Below are positions 13,184 through 24,758 of a stretch of DNA of 64,000 bases, piece after piece. Position 1 is the first letter of the stretch. Every line of letters begins with the position of its first letter. The DNA comes from Cucumis sativus (Eukaryota > Streptophyta > Magnoliopsida > Cucurbitales > Cucurbitaceae). The stretch covers positions 25,343,489-25,407,488 of the forward strand of contig NC_026655.2 of assembly GCF_000004075.3 (NCBI RefSeq), given 5' to 3'. Below the pieces are notes generated by a model. It saw only the letters and a list, made by a program, of their open reading frames with translations, did not search any database and had not been told where the DNA came from. The translations under genes and the position numbers were made by a program.

Positions 13184-13468
13184 GTCCGTTTGGATTGAAT
13201 TAACAACAAAATATTTTTCAATAATATATTTTCTTTTAAACACTTTTTTTGAAAATGAGTTTAAAATTTAAACACTTAATGTTTGATTAGACTTTCTTTT
13301 ATAAGTGTTTATATGTGAATTTGGTTTTTAAAAATTTCTCCAAAATAGATTATTTTATAAATGAGTTTTTAAAAATGCATTATTTTAATTTGTCAAACAC
13401 TACTATTATTTTCAAAATAGTTTTTTGACAAAATTAAACACTTTATAATCCCAACCAAACACACCCGA
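13184..13468. mobile_element. MITE-like block with imperfect terminal inverted repeats
   Basis: The left end GTCCGTTTGGATTGA and the reverse complement of the right end (GTGTGTTTGGTTGGGA) match imperfectly. The interior is AT-rich, without coding capacity, and contains inverted AAAATA/TATTTT stretches. This is the layout of non-autonomous plant DNA transposons with a GTTTGG core in the TIR. Target duplications were not resolved. Confidence 0.4.
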
Positions 13469-15898
13469 AGTCTATAAAAGAGAAATTGACATATTAGTGT
13501 GAGCTACACACTCTAATGCTTAAGTCAGATAGTGAAAAAATGTGAAAGCTATGTTATAAGGATTCAATTTACCTCATATGGAGTTATAATGATTTATTTT
13601 ATAAAAGTGATTGACTTAATTTATTCCGATAGAGTTTCAGAGTTACTTTAGGATAGTCATATACAACTTACTAGATCGAGAGGGACATGCTTTGTTTTGT
13701 GTTTGGCTAGAATCAACCTTAACCATGGTCCTGACTACGACCAAACATCTCCCTTAGACCGACTTTGGTCTTAAAAAGATGGTTTTGGGTTGGCACATGC
13801 GTCAAACATATCCCATTAGCTATTTTTGCTAAACTTAGTCTTATCAAAGCAAATGCAAAGTACATTAATTTAGGCTTCAACAAGAACTAACTATCTCTCT
13901 TAACCCTATTTTGGGTCTATGGTGCTTTTCATTACCCTAAATATTTTTATTTTCTCTAACTTGTTGTTTTTATCATTGTTTAATGTTGATTAGACTCTTC
14001 CATTTAAAATCACCTAAGATAATTGTTTAGTTGGTCTTTGAATTGAAATTTGAGTCTAATAGGTACTCAAAAGTTTAAGGACAAACATTCAATTTAATAG
14101 ACTCGTAAATTGAAAACCATGATGGATTGATCTAATAGACTAATTAGAAAAATATAAGAATGAACCGCCTAGTTAAAATTTTCTTTTCTATTTTTATTTA
14201 ATTTATAAAAAATTATTTGATTCAAATTTTATATTTGAAAAAAGTAATGAAAAACATAGATATTTTATATTTTATGCAATTATCCTAAAATTTATCTATC
14301 TAATTCAAATTTGGATGATTATGTTTTGTTGAAAAACAAAATCCATAATTAAAAATGTGATTTAGTTAGCTAATGGTTTAAAAAAATAGAAAATCTTCAT
14401 TGAAACCCTAATTTAAGTTCTAACATTTCACTGTAGATAACTCGAAAATATTATTTTAAACAAAAATTAAAATATAACTAAAGACTTGAATATAACGTTG
14501 TAGTTTCTTACAATTAAATATTCTCAAACACACATTACAATTACACCAAAGTAAACAATAAACACTCATGAACAAAGACTTTTGAAGTCTATGAAATTAA
14601 TTATATCCCATAATAGCAAATAGTTATTGACTTTATAATCCATATAATAAAGTTATAAACTCAAGAAAAGTACAAAACATATATAAACACAAGGGAAATT
14701 ACATTATTTCAGTAGCCTTTGGTTAATCCATTAATAATAGATTGTAGACCAAAAAAACAAATCGAAAATTAAAGACGGGTTTGATTGGTGTCAGTTTGAA
14801 AAAAATATAAATCGATAACATTTTTAAAAAAGTTTCAAAGACTTAAATCGAACTAAACCAACGACCAATTTGTACAACTTTATAGTCGATTCAGTAGCGA
14901 TTTAATCAAAAAATCGACTCCAATAATTGATCGAGGTTGACTCTAAAATAATAAAATAAAATAATAGTAACAATTATGGTGGGATTAATTTCAAAAGAAA
15001 TTAAAGCATAATAGTAAAAAATGAAATAATTGTGGTGTAATGCTTAATTATGGTCAATGTAATTAGGCAGCCAGTCCACAAATGTCAACATGATTAAACT
15101 AATAATAATGTAATGCCGTTGTTAATTAGTCGGTAATGAAGAGCCAAAATTATTTGAATTTTACTTTTTTTCTTTCCTTTTTAATTTACTTTATAGTTTA
15201 TGGTATATATTTGTTTAATTAAAGTACTTTGTGACAAAAGTTTATTTATAATTATTATTATATAGTTTCTTCATGTGGGTCTACAGTTTCTCACAATAGT
15301 CAATTTAATTTATTTTTTTTTCTGATGGGTTTGTAGGGAAATTAAGTAAATACAAAAGAATACTATATTATATTTTTCTCATTTATTTTTTTTAAAAATT
15401 GAATAATTAGATATTTCCATGGAATATTTTAATTGCAAAACACACAAAAAGAAAATTCTTCTTCATTTATGTCCATATCAATTCAGCACATATTAATTTA
15501 CTTTGAATTATCACAACCAAATTTAATTTATTTAAACAAAGAAAATAACTTTCAAAGTTAACATATTATTTCAAAAGAGTATAGGAACGACTTTCACTCT
15601 TGACTTTTTATGTAAAAGGATTTAAGCTTTTTTAATTGTGCTAGAATTTTCTTCTACACGCGTTTTGTTGTTCTTGGCGTAGGCGAACGAGCTTTAGGTG
15701 GTTGCACTCTTACCTAAGGATAACAAACTATCTCAAGTAAAAAATAGTTGATATTTTATTTCATTTACCAAAATCTTATCATTTAAGAGTTACTTAGGAT
15801 GTGTAATTCATATCATGTTTTTTAATCTAAAACCACTACTTGATTTGTGAATAAAGAAACAATGGTGAGAGTAAATCTAAATCATACTCTAAAAGAAT

Positions 15899-15932
15899 AG
15901 GTTGCAGGTTGCTGGTTGCTGGTTGCTGGTTT
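15899..15932 (+). repeat. 7-bp tandem repeat (GGTTGCT)n
   Basis: Four to five head-to-tail copies of AGGTTGC / TGGTTGC in intergenic sequence. A short minisatellite with no evident function. Confidence 0.8.
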
Positions 15933-16422
15933 CTCTTCTTCTACCCGTGAATGTAGTTATTAACATGACCCACGGTTAATAAACCAGACATAAATTTTTT
16001 GTATTAATTCTGGATCGTTTACATATTCCTGCTTATCTTTGATTGCCGAATGTATTGCTTTTGAGTGGAGCTTTCCTTCTGGAATGTCAACAACAATTTG
16101 TTTCAAATTACTAAAGAGGACACAAGACTTTAATGGTCATACACATGTTAATATATTGATATGGAGAAAAGAAAGAGACCTTTTTTTTTGTGTAGTAGTT
16201 CAAAAAGGAAAACATACACATGACCCATTTTAAGGCTAATGGTGAGAGAATGGGTAAAGCAAACACAAGGTTTGTGAAGCACTGACAAGTCAGAAACAAA
16301 CATAAAAAAGTCTTTAGATGACTTCATATGATGATATGAATCATTAAATTGAAAACAAACACATAAAATGTCCTTTTCCCCCTTTGACCAAGTCCTCAAC
16401 AATAATTCTAATTCATTAATCA

Positions 16423-17480
16423 TCATAATCCCATGTAATTACTTACATCAAATCCATCCATAACATCATCTTCATATGGGTATTGATTATTGTTCTCATA
16501 AACCCCATGGAAATAACTTTGTAGGATATCTGCTGCCTCGTCGGAGCTCGGACCGGAAAATTCGAGGTGGTTTTGCTCGATGGGTAGTGAAATTGAAGAT
16601 GAGGAAGTGGATAGTTCTGGTATTATTGGATTATTGTTATTGTTCAACATCGGAATTTGATCAAAAGGAGGATGGCTTGAAAACATGTTGAAGTTGGTGT
16701 TGATGTTGTGTTCATGATCATCATGGAGTTTTAAGGAATTTGCAGTACTTGTCGCGGAATATCGCGGCGGGTCAGTGACAACCACGATGGGATTTGGTGG
16801 TTTAGAAAATGAACTATTGAACTTCTTCTTTAACTTTGTATTCCAGTGGTTTTTCACGTCGTTGTCCGTTCTTCCAGGTAATTGTGATGCAATTACCGCC
16901 CACCTAAATCAAAACAAATCACTACGTTTCATATCACATATATCTCAAAACGTACCAACATCTTTTTTCATCCATTAGTTTCTTTCCTTCGTTACATCTC
17001 TACTTCTTACCATTTCCTTTCATTATCAAAATCAAATTTTCAAACAAGTAATTTTCCATCAAGTTGGTTTATAAAATAATTACAAAGAAATAATGAAAAA
17101 TACATATACAATTTTATCTGTAAACGGAGAAGAAACTTGCCTACTTCCAATGGTGGAATAGAGAGAACAAATAACATTATCTTCCTCTTGAGTGAAACCT
17201 CCATGTTTAATATCTGGTCTGAGATAATTCAGCCACCTTAGCCGGCAGCTTTTTCCCGCATCGATTAAGCCCTAGAGAAGAAAACTCGTACATCATCAAT
17301 GAACCCAAAAGCTTAAAACACACCAAAATGGTTACAAAACGAACCTGCTTTATGAGGGAGAGCGATCCAATTGCCACCGGTGCCATGTTTATGAATAAAG
17401 GCAGTGAGTGTGGCGTCTTCTTGAGGTGACCATGGCCCTCTCTTAACACTGGCTTTGTCACAACAAGGAGCTCTTCCCAT
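16423..17480 (-). CDS. R2R3-MYB transcription factor, subgroup-14-like, frame broken by one base in this sequence
   Basis: Nuclear DNA-binding regulator. Exons 17345-17480, 17141-17271 and 16423-16903 follow the classic MYB exon pattern. R2 begins [20 protein letters not shown] and contains [15 protein letters not shown]3 contains [34 protein letters not shown] and [10 protein letters not shown]. The Ser/Asn-rich tail ends [14 protein letters not shown]. The start and [11 protein letters not shown] spacing resemble the RAX/MYB36/MYB68 subgroup (inferred). An A5 run (17250-17254 on the plus strand) sits where the invariant [10 protein letters not shown] codons need A4. As written, the frame ends after about 66 residues. 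With four A bases the protein is 248 aa and every junction phase closes. Intron 2 uses a GC donor (AG|GCAAGT at 17141/17140). It is either a consensus error or a true null allele. Confidence 0.82.
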
Positions 17481-18773
17481 GGGGATTGAAGAAAGAGAAA
17501 GAGAGAAAAATATCAGAGAGAGGGGGCTGCCATGGATGGAAGCTTTTTGTTAAATGGGACAAAATTCAAAAACTTTTTGAGTGTGTTTCTTTTGGGGTTA
17601 GTTGTGGGACTTGTGAACTACTACTGTATAAGTTGTATATAAATACAATTTTTGGTAAAAGGGTCTCTTTTCTATATTTAAAAAAGGAATTAAATGTTAT
17701 TTTACTAGTCATGTTTGACGAATTGACTTGGGTTTGAGATCGATTTATGTTAACTTTAATCTAATTCAAAGTTTGCCTCACCAATTTTACAAGTCGGTGT
17801 TAGCCTCGTCATTAATTTGAATGATGTTCATTATTGATATTTGCAAATTTATTAAGTGATGTCATAATTCTCTCTTTCACTCGTCAAAAATACTTAAAAG
17901 TACAACATTTATTTTTGTGCATCCTACTAAATTGTTCGATAATATCTTATCATGTGACAAATTCTCTGGTTTTTTCTTTTTTTTAAAAAAAAAATATTTT
18001 GATATTTCCTTTACGTAAATGGTGAGAAGAATTACACAAAGTTGAATGCATACTGTATTACACCCCTTCACTTTCCTTCTCTTCAATGTTTATTATGATT
18101 AAACTCAATCTACTTCTATTAACGACCAACTCTGTCGATAATCATTGCAACGACATGCTCCAATCTTCAACTCCAACAACAAATATAAGTGGCTTTATAT
18201 TTTAGTAAAAACAAGCTAAGTTAGAAGAAAAGGAAGGTAAAGAGTTAAGCTTGACATTGAGTTTAGCTAGGACTAAAAGACTAAATTACCACTTGATCAA
18301 CTAACAATATATATAACGAGCATAATATTGGGGCCTTGAGTTCCCTTTGGCCTATTTAATTAAATTATCAAAAGTGCTTTAAATGGTTCATAACTTTCAA
18401 GGTTCCATCTCCAAACTAAATTGTTAATAAAATCAGCATAGTAATCCTTCTATCATATAAGAAATATGAGATCCATTATTGAATTCTCATAACTCCATTT
18501 TTTGATCGACGAATTCAACAACAAAAACGAAATACACTTAAAAAATTAATAGGATATTTTTTTGAAGTTTAAAGCTACAATCAACACCAGACCCACAAGG
18601 TTTGAAGGATTCAAAACAACCGCTTTTAAGATACTTGGACGAATATGAATGTTTTAAAAATACATGGACTAAAATAAACAAAAAGTTAAAACGTACAAAG
18701 ACGTACAAAATAACCAACATAAACTATAGTAAAGAAATGTACCGAAACCAAAGTAATATTGAACGGAGAAAAG

Positions 18774-18790
18774 TATATATATATATATAT
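18774..18790. repeat. (TA)n microsatellite
   Basis: Uninterrupted TA dinucleotides, about eight units. Confidence 0.9.
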
Positions 18791-19189
18791 AGACACACAA
18801 AAGAATCACCCATGAGGGATTAGTGAAAGTGAGGTAGGATATACACATGGGGTGGTGAAAGGCATGGAGATGGCATGCATTGCTTAACGTTTTTACCAAT
18901 TCAACACATAATACCAAATGCCCTTTTGCTTATATTCTTACTCTTTTCTTTTTACCCATTATCCCATTTTACCCCGTTTTTTCACTTTTTCTTTTTCTTT
19001 TTTACCTACTTTATTTATTTACTTTTTTAGGAATCTTTTAAAAAATATAACAAAATGGTAAAATATTTATAATTTGGAAAATGAAAAAACGCACACAAAC
19101 ATACAATATGGAAAATACCAAAAATACGCGATTAATGGGCATCAATGTTTAATATATTTAGAAAACATGCGCGTGGGAAACAATTTTTT

Positions 19190-19790
19190 AGATTTAGCAA
19201 TTATTTGCTAGATGATAATTTAGATTTGGCTACCTAAATCTGACAAACTTTCATTTAGATTTAGTACCCGATCATTTAAATTTGGTATCCAAATCTCAAC
19301 GAAATTTAAGATTATTTGTCACATCGTTTAGGTTTAGATTTGATCACTTAAATTTGGATAGTCAAATCTCAATGGTTTTTTTTCAAAATATTTTGGTACA
19401 CAATCGTTTATATTTGAAAAACTATTGTTTAGATGTTGTTATTTTTTGTATACGATCGTTTACATTTGCCAATCAAATATCTGATTTTTTTTTCACAATA
19501 TTTTATAGTTGACACATGATCTTAAATAACCAAATAACACTTTGAAAAGAAAATTAATGATAGAAGAAGAGAAAAAGACGATGGAAAGAAAAAAAATTAA
19601 AAAAATATATATAGAAAGAAAGAGCAAACGAAAATATTTTTAAAAAATGCAAAAGAAGAGAAAATGACGATTAAAAGAAAAGAATGGAGAAGAAAAGAAA
19701 AGCACGATGGAAAAAAGAGAAAAACACAATGAAAAGAAAAAATTGTGAAACATAAAAAAAATTCACGTTAGAGAGAAAAAGAAAGACAAT
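19190..19790. repeat. Degenerate A/T-rich repeat plus purine-rich tract
   Basis: From 19190 to about 19520 the motifs GATCGTTTANATTTG and its partner CAAATCT recur in both senses, at irregular spacing of roughly 30-60 bp. From 19560 to 19790 follows a one-sided purine tract with repeated GACGATGGAAAGAAAAG-like words. The two parts together look like one decayed repetitive element. The family is not identified. Confidence 0.55.
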
Positions 19791-21171
19791 GATAAGGAAT
19801 GATAAACATTAAACTTTTTAAGAAAATTATTTTCATGCATTTTTTCATTTTGTTACATGAGTCGAAAATATTTTGTCGTTCGTTAGATTTATGAAAATTT
19901 CTTTTTTTAACAAATTTAAAACGAAAAAGACAGTTATTATAAATAACAATATATAATAAAAGTTTATAGTCTATAGTTATAGTCATTAATATATATTTAC
20001 CAACGTGTATTAATAATATTTTGTTATATTTGTATTTTTTATAAATAACAGGGTTGATATTTAGTTTATTTATACATTTAACTATTTCTAAATTAAAGAA
20101 ATGAAATAAAGATAAATAAAGTTAAAAATAAATGTGATTAAGAGTATGGCATCAATGTGAGAAATATTTAAAAAGTTGATTCAAAATCCACAGCCCCCTC
20201 TCCACCAATTTCCCATTTCATCTAATTTCCCTAATCCAAAGCCAAATATTTTCTCATAACAAGATTTTAAAAGTTTATTCTTAGAGAATTAGTTGTGGGC
20301 TATCTACATTCAATGAAAGCCCATTTAAATCTATTTTGGGCTCAAGATTATTCAAAAAGCTAAATCTGATGGAGTTGATGCAATCAAAACATACTTTGGA
20401 ATCGTCAAGAACATCAACGACGAAAATACAATTTCTTTAAACGTTTAAATTTTGTCAAATTTTTTTCAGCTTGTTTAAGATGCTGGGCTATATGTCGTGA
20501 TGAGGTTTGACCTTTACATTTGTGTTGAATGGAACTACATAGGCTTTTCAATATGGTTGCACAACTAACCAGAATCTCATTTCAAACTGACAATCAAGTA
20601 AAATTCAAACTTTCACGACAAAAATAGTGAAAATGTGTAAACAAACTAACCGATTTGCATCACAAGGAGGGCAAACAGTTATATCTTAAATTAAGAATGA
20701 CTATGGATAATGTGCTTAGGACTTATATTTTAGTTTTTTTTTTCTTGGTATAGATGACTCATTTATAAGCGTATTTATTGTTAATGACATATCTCACAAA
20801 TGTATGAAATCTATTAGTATGTTTATATTAATTAGATTGTACTACTGCATTTTATAACGTATCATATTAGAGATAGTCGTGCCTAATGTAATCCTAACGT
20901 GATGATAATCTCTATCGAGATTAAAAAAAAAAAACTTTGCAACAAACTGTGAGAATAATTGAAAAACAAAAAAACAAAAAACTATATGTCAGGCTAAATA
21001 GTAATGTAAAAGTGCACTTTTACGTAAACAAGAAGTTAGATTTCATACGTTCGTGAAAAACAAATCATTAATCATAATATGACATAGGTGTGGAAAGAAA
21101 GAAAAAAGTTATTTTTCCTTAACCAAAATATGAAACATAAAAATAACTTAAAAGACTAAGTTACTAAAAAA

Positions 21172-21175
<4 letters not shown>

Positions 21176-21214
<39 letters not shown>
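21176..21214. repeat. (AT)n microsatellite
   Basis: About 19 AT units, the longest simple repeat in the window. Confidence 0.95.
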
Positions 21215-21216
<2 letters not shown>

Positions 21217-23394
21217 CTCGTTTCGATCTTAACACTTCAGGTTAAAAAAACTATTGAAATTTCAAATTTTCAAAATTACCCTTAAAACTTACCATTCATG
21301 TATATATGAAATTATGAATTGACTTGACTCTATCTTTCTTTCCCTAATTTGTTTGGGAGAGCTAAAGAAACTGAAGTTGAAAACTCTTTTTTACCATACT
21401 CGTTTTGGTAATGGAGAAATATATGGTAGAGAAAAGAGTTTAGGTTAAATTGAGGGTAACTCACTGCTTCCCAATCACCCTACAATCTCTCTTCAATCTT
21501 AAAATTGGTCACTATCTTGACTTTGCTCCTCACCATTCACACTTCTCACAATAAATGGACCCCAAACAATACGAAAAATAGACCTTAACTACCATCAACA
21601 TCCGACTATTTCAATACATAATGTAATACAAATTCATATTTAGATTGATTCTTTCGAGTCCAAATTATAATATTAAATTCACTAGCAACACCCCATGTAT
21701 TTTAGCCAAAACCAAATATCTAATAACCAGTCTATAACCAAACTTTATTAAGATACTAAAACGAAGTCCAAAAGTAGACCAAAGCTCGACCAATATTAAA
21801 ATAATTCTTTGATGGTTAAAAACAGTGTTAGACAAACATATAGCATGAAGATGAGATCTAAAGATTCTAGGATTTAGTCTTCTATCTTTTATTTTCTTCT
21901 TTGAAACTAATACCTAAACTTTTTAAATATAAGCTACTTAAGTCCATCAAAACAGATGGCACCAAATTGCATGCAAATACATATTCGAAGATGTCAATTT
22001 CTGATACGAATTCTTCATTTGTATCAACAGGTGGTGTCAAAAATGTCAAAGAGCTTATTTGGACAAACTAGGTATCAAATTTAGGGTAGATTAGGGGTTT
22101 AATAATAAGAAATAAACGGGGGAGAAATCCCCCAATTTTGGGGTGCCTAAAATAAACAACCTAGAAAGTCGTAGGAATTGCAAAAGCTATTCTTATCTTC
22201 TCAAATATTCGAAACAATCTTACAAACTTTTACAAATCCAACAGCCCAGCTTTGTTCTTATCTCTTAACATAATTGTATTTAATATTAACATATTTTATT
22301 ACCAAACCTATTTAATTAACTAACTAAAAGTAGGAGAGGGCTATATATATAACAAAAAGGTTAAATAGTTCCAAATTCTTTTAGGTTCCGAACTAAGTTT
22401 GGAAGAGTCAACATTTCACATTTTACTTCAATTTTTTTTTGCTCTAACTTGTTAAAAAAGAAGAAAAAAGATATTCATCTTCCAACAAAGTTCTTTGTCA
22501 TCATACAACCAAACCATTAACATTTTCTTTACCACTCCATAAACAATCTTTTTAATAAAGATCTCAACCAAGACGAAAAGCAAAAATATGAGGAACAATA
22601 TCAACATTCCAACCTTAAAAAGAGAATGAGGGAAAGAGTAGACAAGAAAGAATAAGTATCAAATATAGCCAAATTTCATAGTCAAAGGCTATGAACTATG
22701 AACACTATCCGATATTTTGTATTTTTCATTTTCATTTACTATATTTATAATATTTTGTTTCATTTTGTGAAAATGGATCAAAATTGTTTCCCCTAAAGAA
22801 AAATCCTCAAACCCAAAAGGAAAAACATCGTAATCATTCGTGTGTTTTCTTCCACAAACTCTCACAATTTTCAATAGACAGATGAGAAGAAAATTATGAT
22901 TATTGTACATAAAAAATCAAACAAAACCATCCATCATCCAACCCAAAACTACTTAGTCAGCAAGAACACAACCGTTGATGTCAATAATAATTATTATTAT
23001 ACCAGTGACTCATCACAATTCAGGCCACCTTTATCAACAACAACACAATTAACAAGTCAACGACAATTTAAATCAAGTTCATCCATATAATTTGCATTAA
23101 CACAAACATTAACTTACAATATATAATCACAATGATCAGAAAGTAGAAAACTATCATAACCCCATGATCCTATGGATCATCATATCTAGTTCACTAAAAT
23201 TACTACCTATACATTGAGAGTTAGATGGAATTTTCATTTCTCCATCAAAATTCTTATCAACCCATTTCAAAATTCTAAAAACAGAGCCCATATATACATA
23301 TTTAAGGCTTACACAAGTAAAAATTAAAATCCTATTGTCTTCCCAGTTTTAGTTGCCCCCATTTTGTGTATTTACATATCAAACAAAAAGATTC

Positions 23395-23422
23395 GGCTTA
23401 GGCTTAGGCTTAGGCTTAGGCT
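23395..23422 (+). repeat. GGCTTA hexamer repeat in the zinc-finger 3' UTR
   Basis: Four perfect GGCTTA units plus a partial one lie about 90 bp past the stop codon of the minus-strand zinc-finger gene, so the transcript would read TAAGCC repeats. The location in the 3' UTR is inferred. Confidence 0.85.
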
Positions 23423-23512
23423 AATTTTTTGTTTCCTTAAAATCAGAATCGAATAATGATTAGAGAAAAAAAACCCATTTGAAGAACCAACCAAAAAGTT
23501 CAATTTCAATAC

Positions 23513-24661
23513 TCACTTCACTAGCTCTGATACCCATTCAACATCCGGTGTGCAGGTTGAAGGATTTGACTCAGCCCAGTCCAGCGAATTTTCCTTGCTC
23601 AGCTTCTCCAGCATCTTTGCCCTCAGCTCCCTCCCCGATTCGACTCGCTCCATCACCGGCTCCTCCTCGAATCCATGCTCTGTGAAATCGAGCAGTCCAA
23701 CACCATGACCAGTTGGAGCCCGAGTTGGAGTTGTTGGAAGGCTGCAAAATCCATGGCAGACTCGAGATGGATAACCAGGAGAGCCAATTTGAACATTCCA
23801 GGAAGATGGTAACGATTTGACCTTGCTCAGATGTAAGTTCCGGAGGGATGCGACCATTTCGTTGATGGAAGTGGAGCCAAGTGACCGGCCAAGCGAACGA
23901 GTCATGGGGGATAACGGGGGTGAGTCCACCGGAGTCGCTGTCGGTGAGACAGACACAGGAGAGGACAGAAACGGCAGCGTTTTAGAACAGGATCCATCCA
24001 CAGACTGCCGAAGAGGAGATTCATCATACGAGTCAGGCGAATTCGCGCTTCTCGGACTCTGCTGAGGCAAAACCCTAAGTTGTTCAGGAGTATGAGCGAA
24101 GAAACAGACTCTCCTTCTACAGTTGGTTCCATCTTTACACGGCTGAGTCCTGTAACGAGCAGGATGAAGCCAACACTCAAAAACACCATGCGCAAACTCG
24201 CATGAATCCCCTTTCTTACAGCTACCTTTACGAAAATCGGGACACGCCGTACCAGAGTAATGATACTTCCTCGGATCCCTCCGGCGAGCCTTCTCGCCGG
24301 GATGAGCGTACGGACACTCCGTCCAATCATGAGAACGTCCACGAGTACACTTCCTCACCTTGAACTCAAAAATCCGAAAATGATCACACGAATAAGCATT
24401 CAACGGAACGTCCGCTTCCCGTCCAGACAACTCCGAATCAGACTCAATCTCCGACTCATTCGTATACCGCTGAAGTGCCGCTAAAGCTTCCTGAAGATAA
24501 TAAGGAGAATAATCACCGCCATTGGCATTGCCATCAGAACTAACCGAGATTCCACTCAAAGGATAAGGAAACCGCGTCTCGGTTGCCGTAGGTTCCTCCG
24601 GTATAGTCAATGGAGTGATGTGAACCACCGGACCAGGACGGTGTCGTTCACTGATTAACAT
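23513..24661 (-). CDS. Arginine-rich tandem CCCH zinc-finger protein (plant TZF family)
   Basis: RNA-binding regulator of the family that shuttles between nucleus and cytoplasmic granules and acts in stress, ABA and GA responses. Single exon, 382 aa, as is usual for ankyrin-less plant TZFs. The RR region (about 95-130: [14 protein letters not shown], then [18 protein letters not shown]) precedes two fingers. These are C-X7-C-X5-C-X3-H ([19 protein letters not shown]), a 16-residue spacer, then C-X5-C-X4-C-X3-H ([16 protein letters not shown]). That is exactly the plant TZF pattern. The tail is Ser/Pro-rich ([20 protein letters not shown]). A leucine-rich stretch [14 protein letters not shown] near the C terminus could be an export signal (inferred). 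The frame is intact and GC content is clearly higher than in the flanks. TATA box TTTATAAA lies at 24751-24758. Confidence 0.95.
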   Translation of the reverse strand: MLISERHRPGPVVHITPLTIPEEPTATETRFPYPLSGISVSSDGNANGGDYSPYYLQEALAALQRYTNESEIESDSELSGREADVPLNAYSCDHFRIFEFKVRKCTRGRSHDWTECPYAHPGEKARRRDPRKYHYSGTACPDFRKGSCKKGDSCEFAHGVFECWLHPARYRTQPCKDGTNCRRRVCFFAHTPEQLRVLPQQSPRSANSPDSYDESPLRQSVDGSCSKTLPFLSSPVSVSPTATPVDSPPLSPMTRSLGRSLGSTSINEMVASLRNLHLSKVKSLPSSWNVQIGSPGYPSRVCHGFCSLPTTPTRAPTGHGVGLLDFTEHGFEEEPVMERVESGRELRAKMLEKLSKENSLDWAESNPSTCTPDVEWVSELVK

Positions 24662-24750
24662 CTCGTCGGCCGGAGATCACGGTGGTTGATTACGGTTACA
24701 AATTTTTTCAGACAACACTCCTTGCCAAAACCACCGCCATACCCATGGCG

Positions 24751-24758
24751 TTTATAAA
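24751..24758 (-). promoter_or_regulatory. TATA box of the TZF gene
   Basis: TTTATAAA about 90 bp upstream of the start codon, a normal distance for a plant TATA box with a short leader. Confidence 0.55.

Larger units (their letters stand above)
12290..16422. other. AT-rich intergenic region with repeat remnants
   Basis: It contains the MND1 leader (12290 to about 12360), an LTR-like fossil, a MITE-like block and a 7-bp tandem repeat, listed separately. Otherwise it is low-complexity AT-rich sequence without splice-supported coding potential. No RNA gene was recognised. Confidence 0.6.
17481..23512. other. AT-rich intergenic region, MYB upstream and zinc-finger downstream
   Basis: A TATA-like TATTTATATA (minus strand, 17635-17645) lies about 155 bp before the MYB start. 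The 3' UTR of the zinc-finger gene occupies the right edge. Dinucleotide and degenerate repeats are listed separately. Open frames here (for example 22896-23090) lack family motifs and splice support. Confidence 0.55.
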
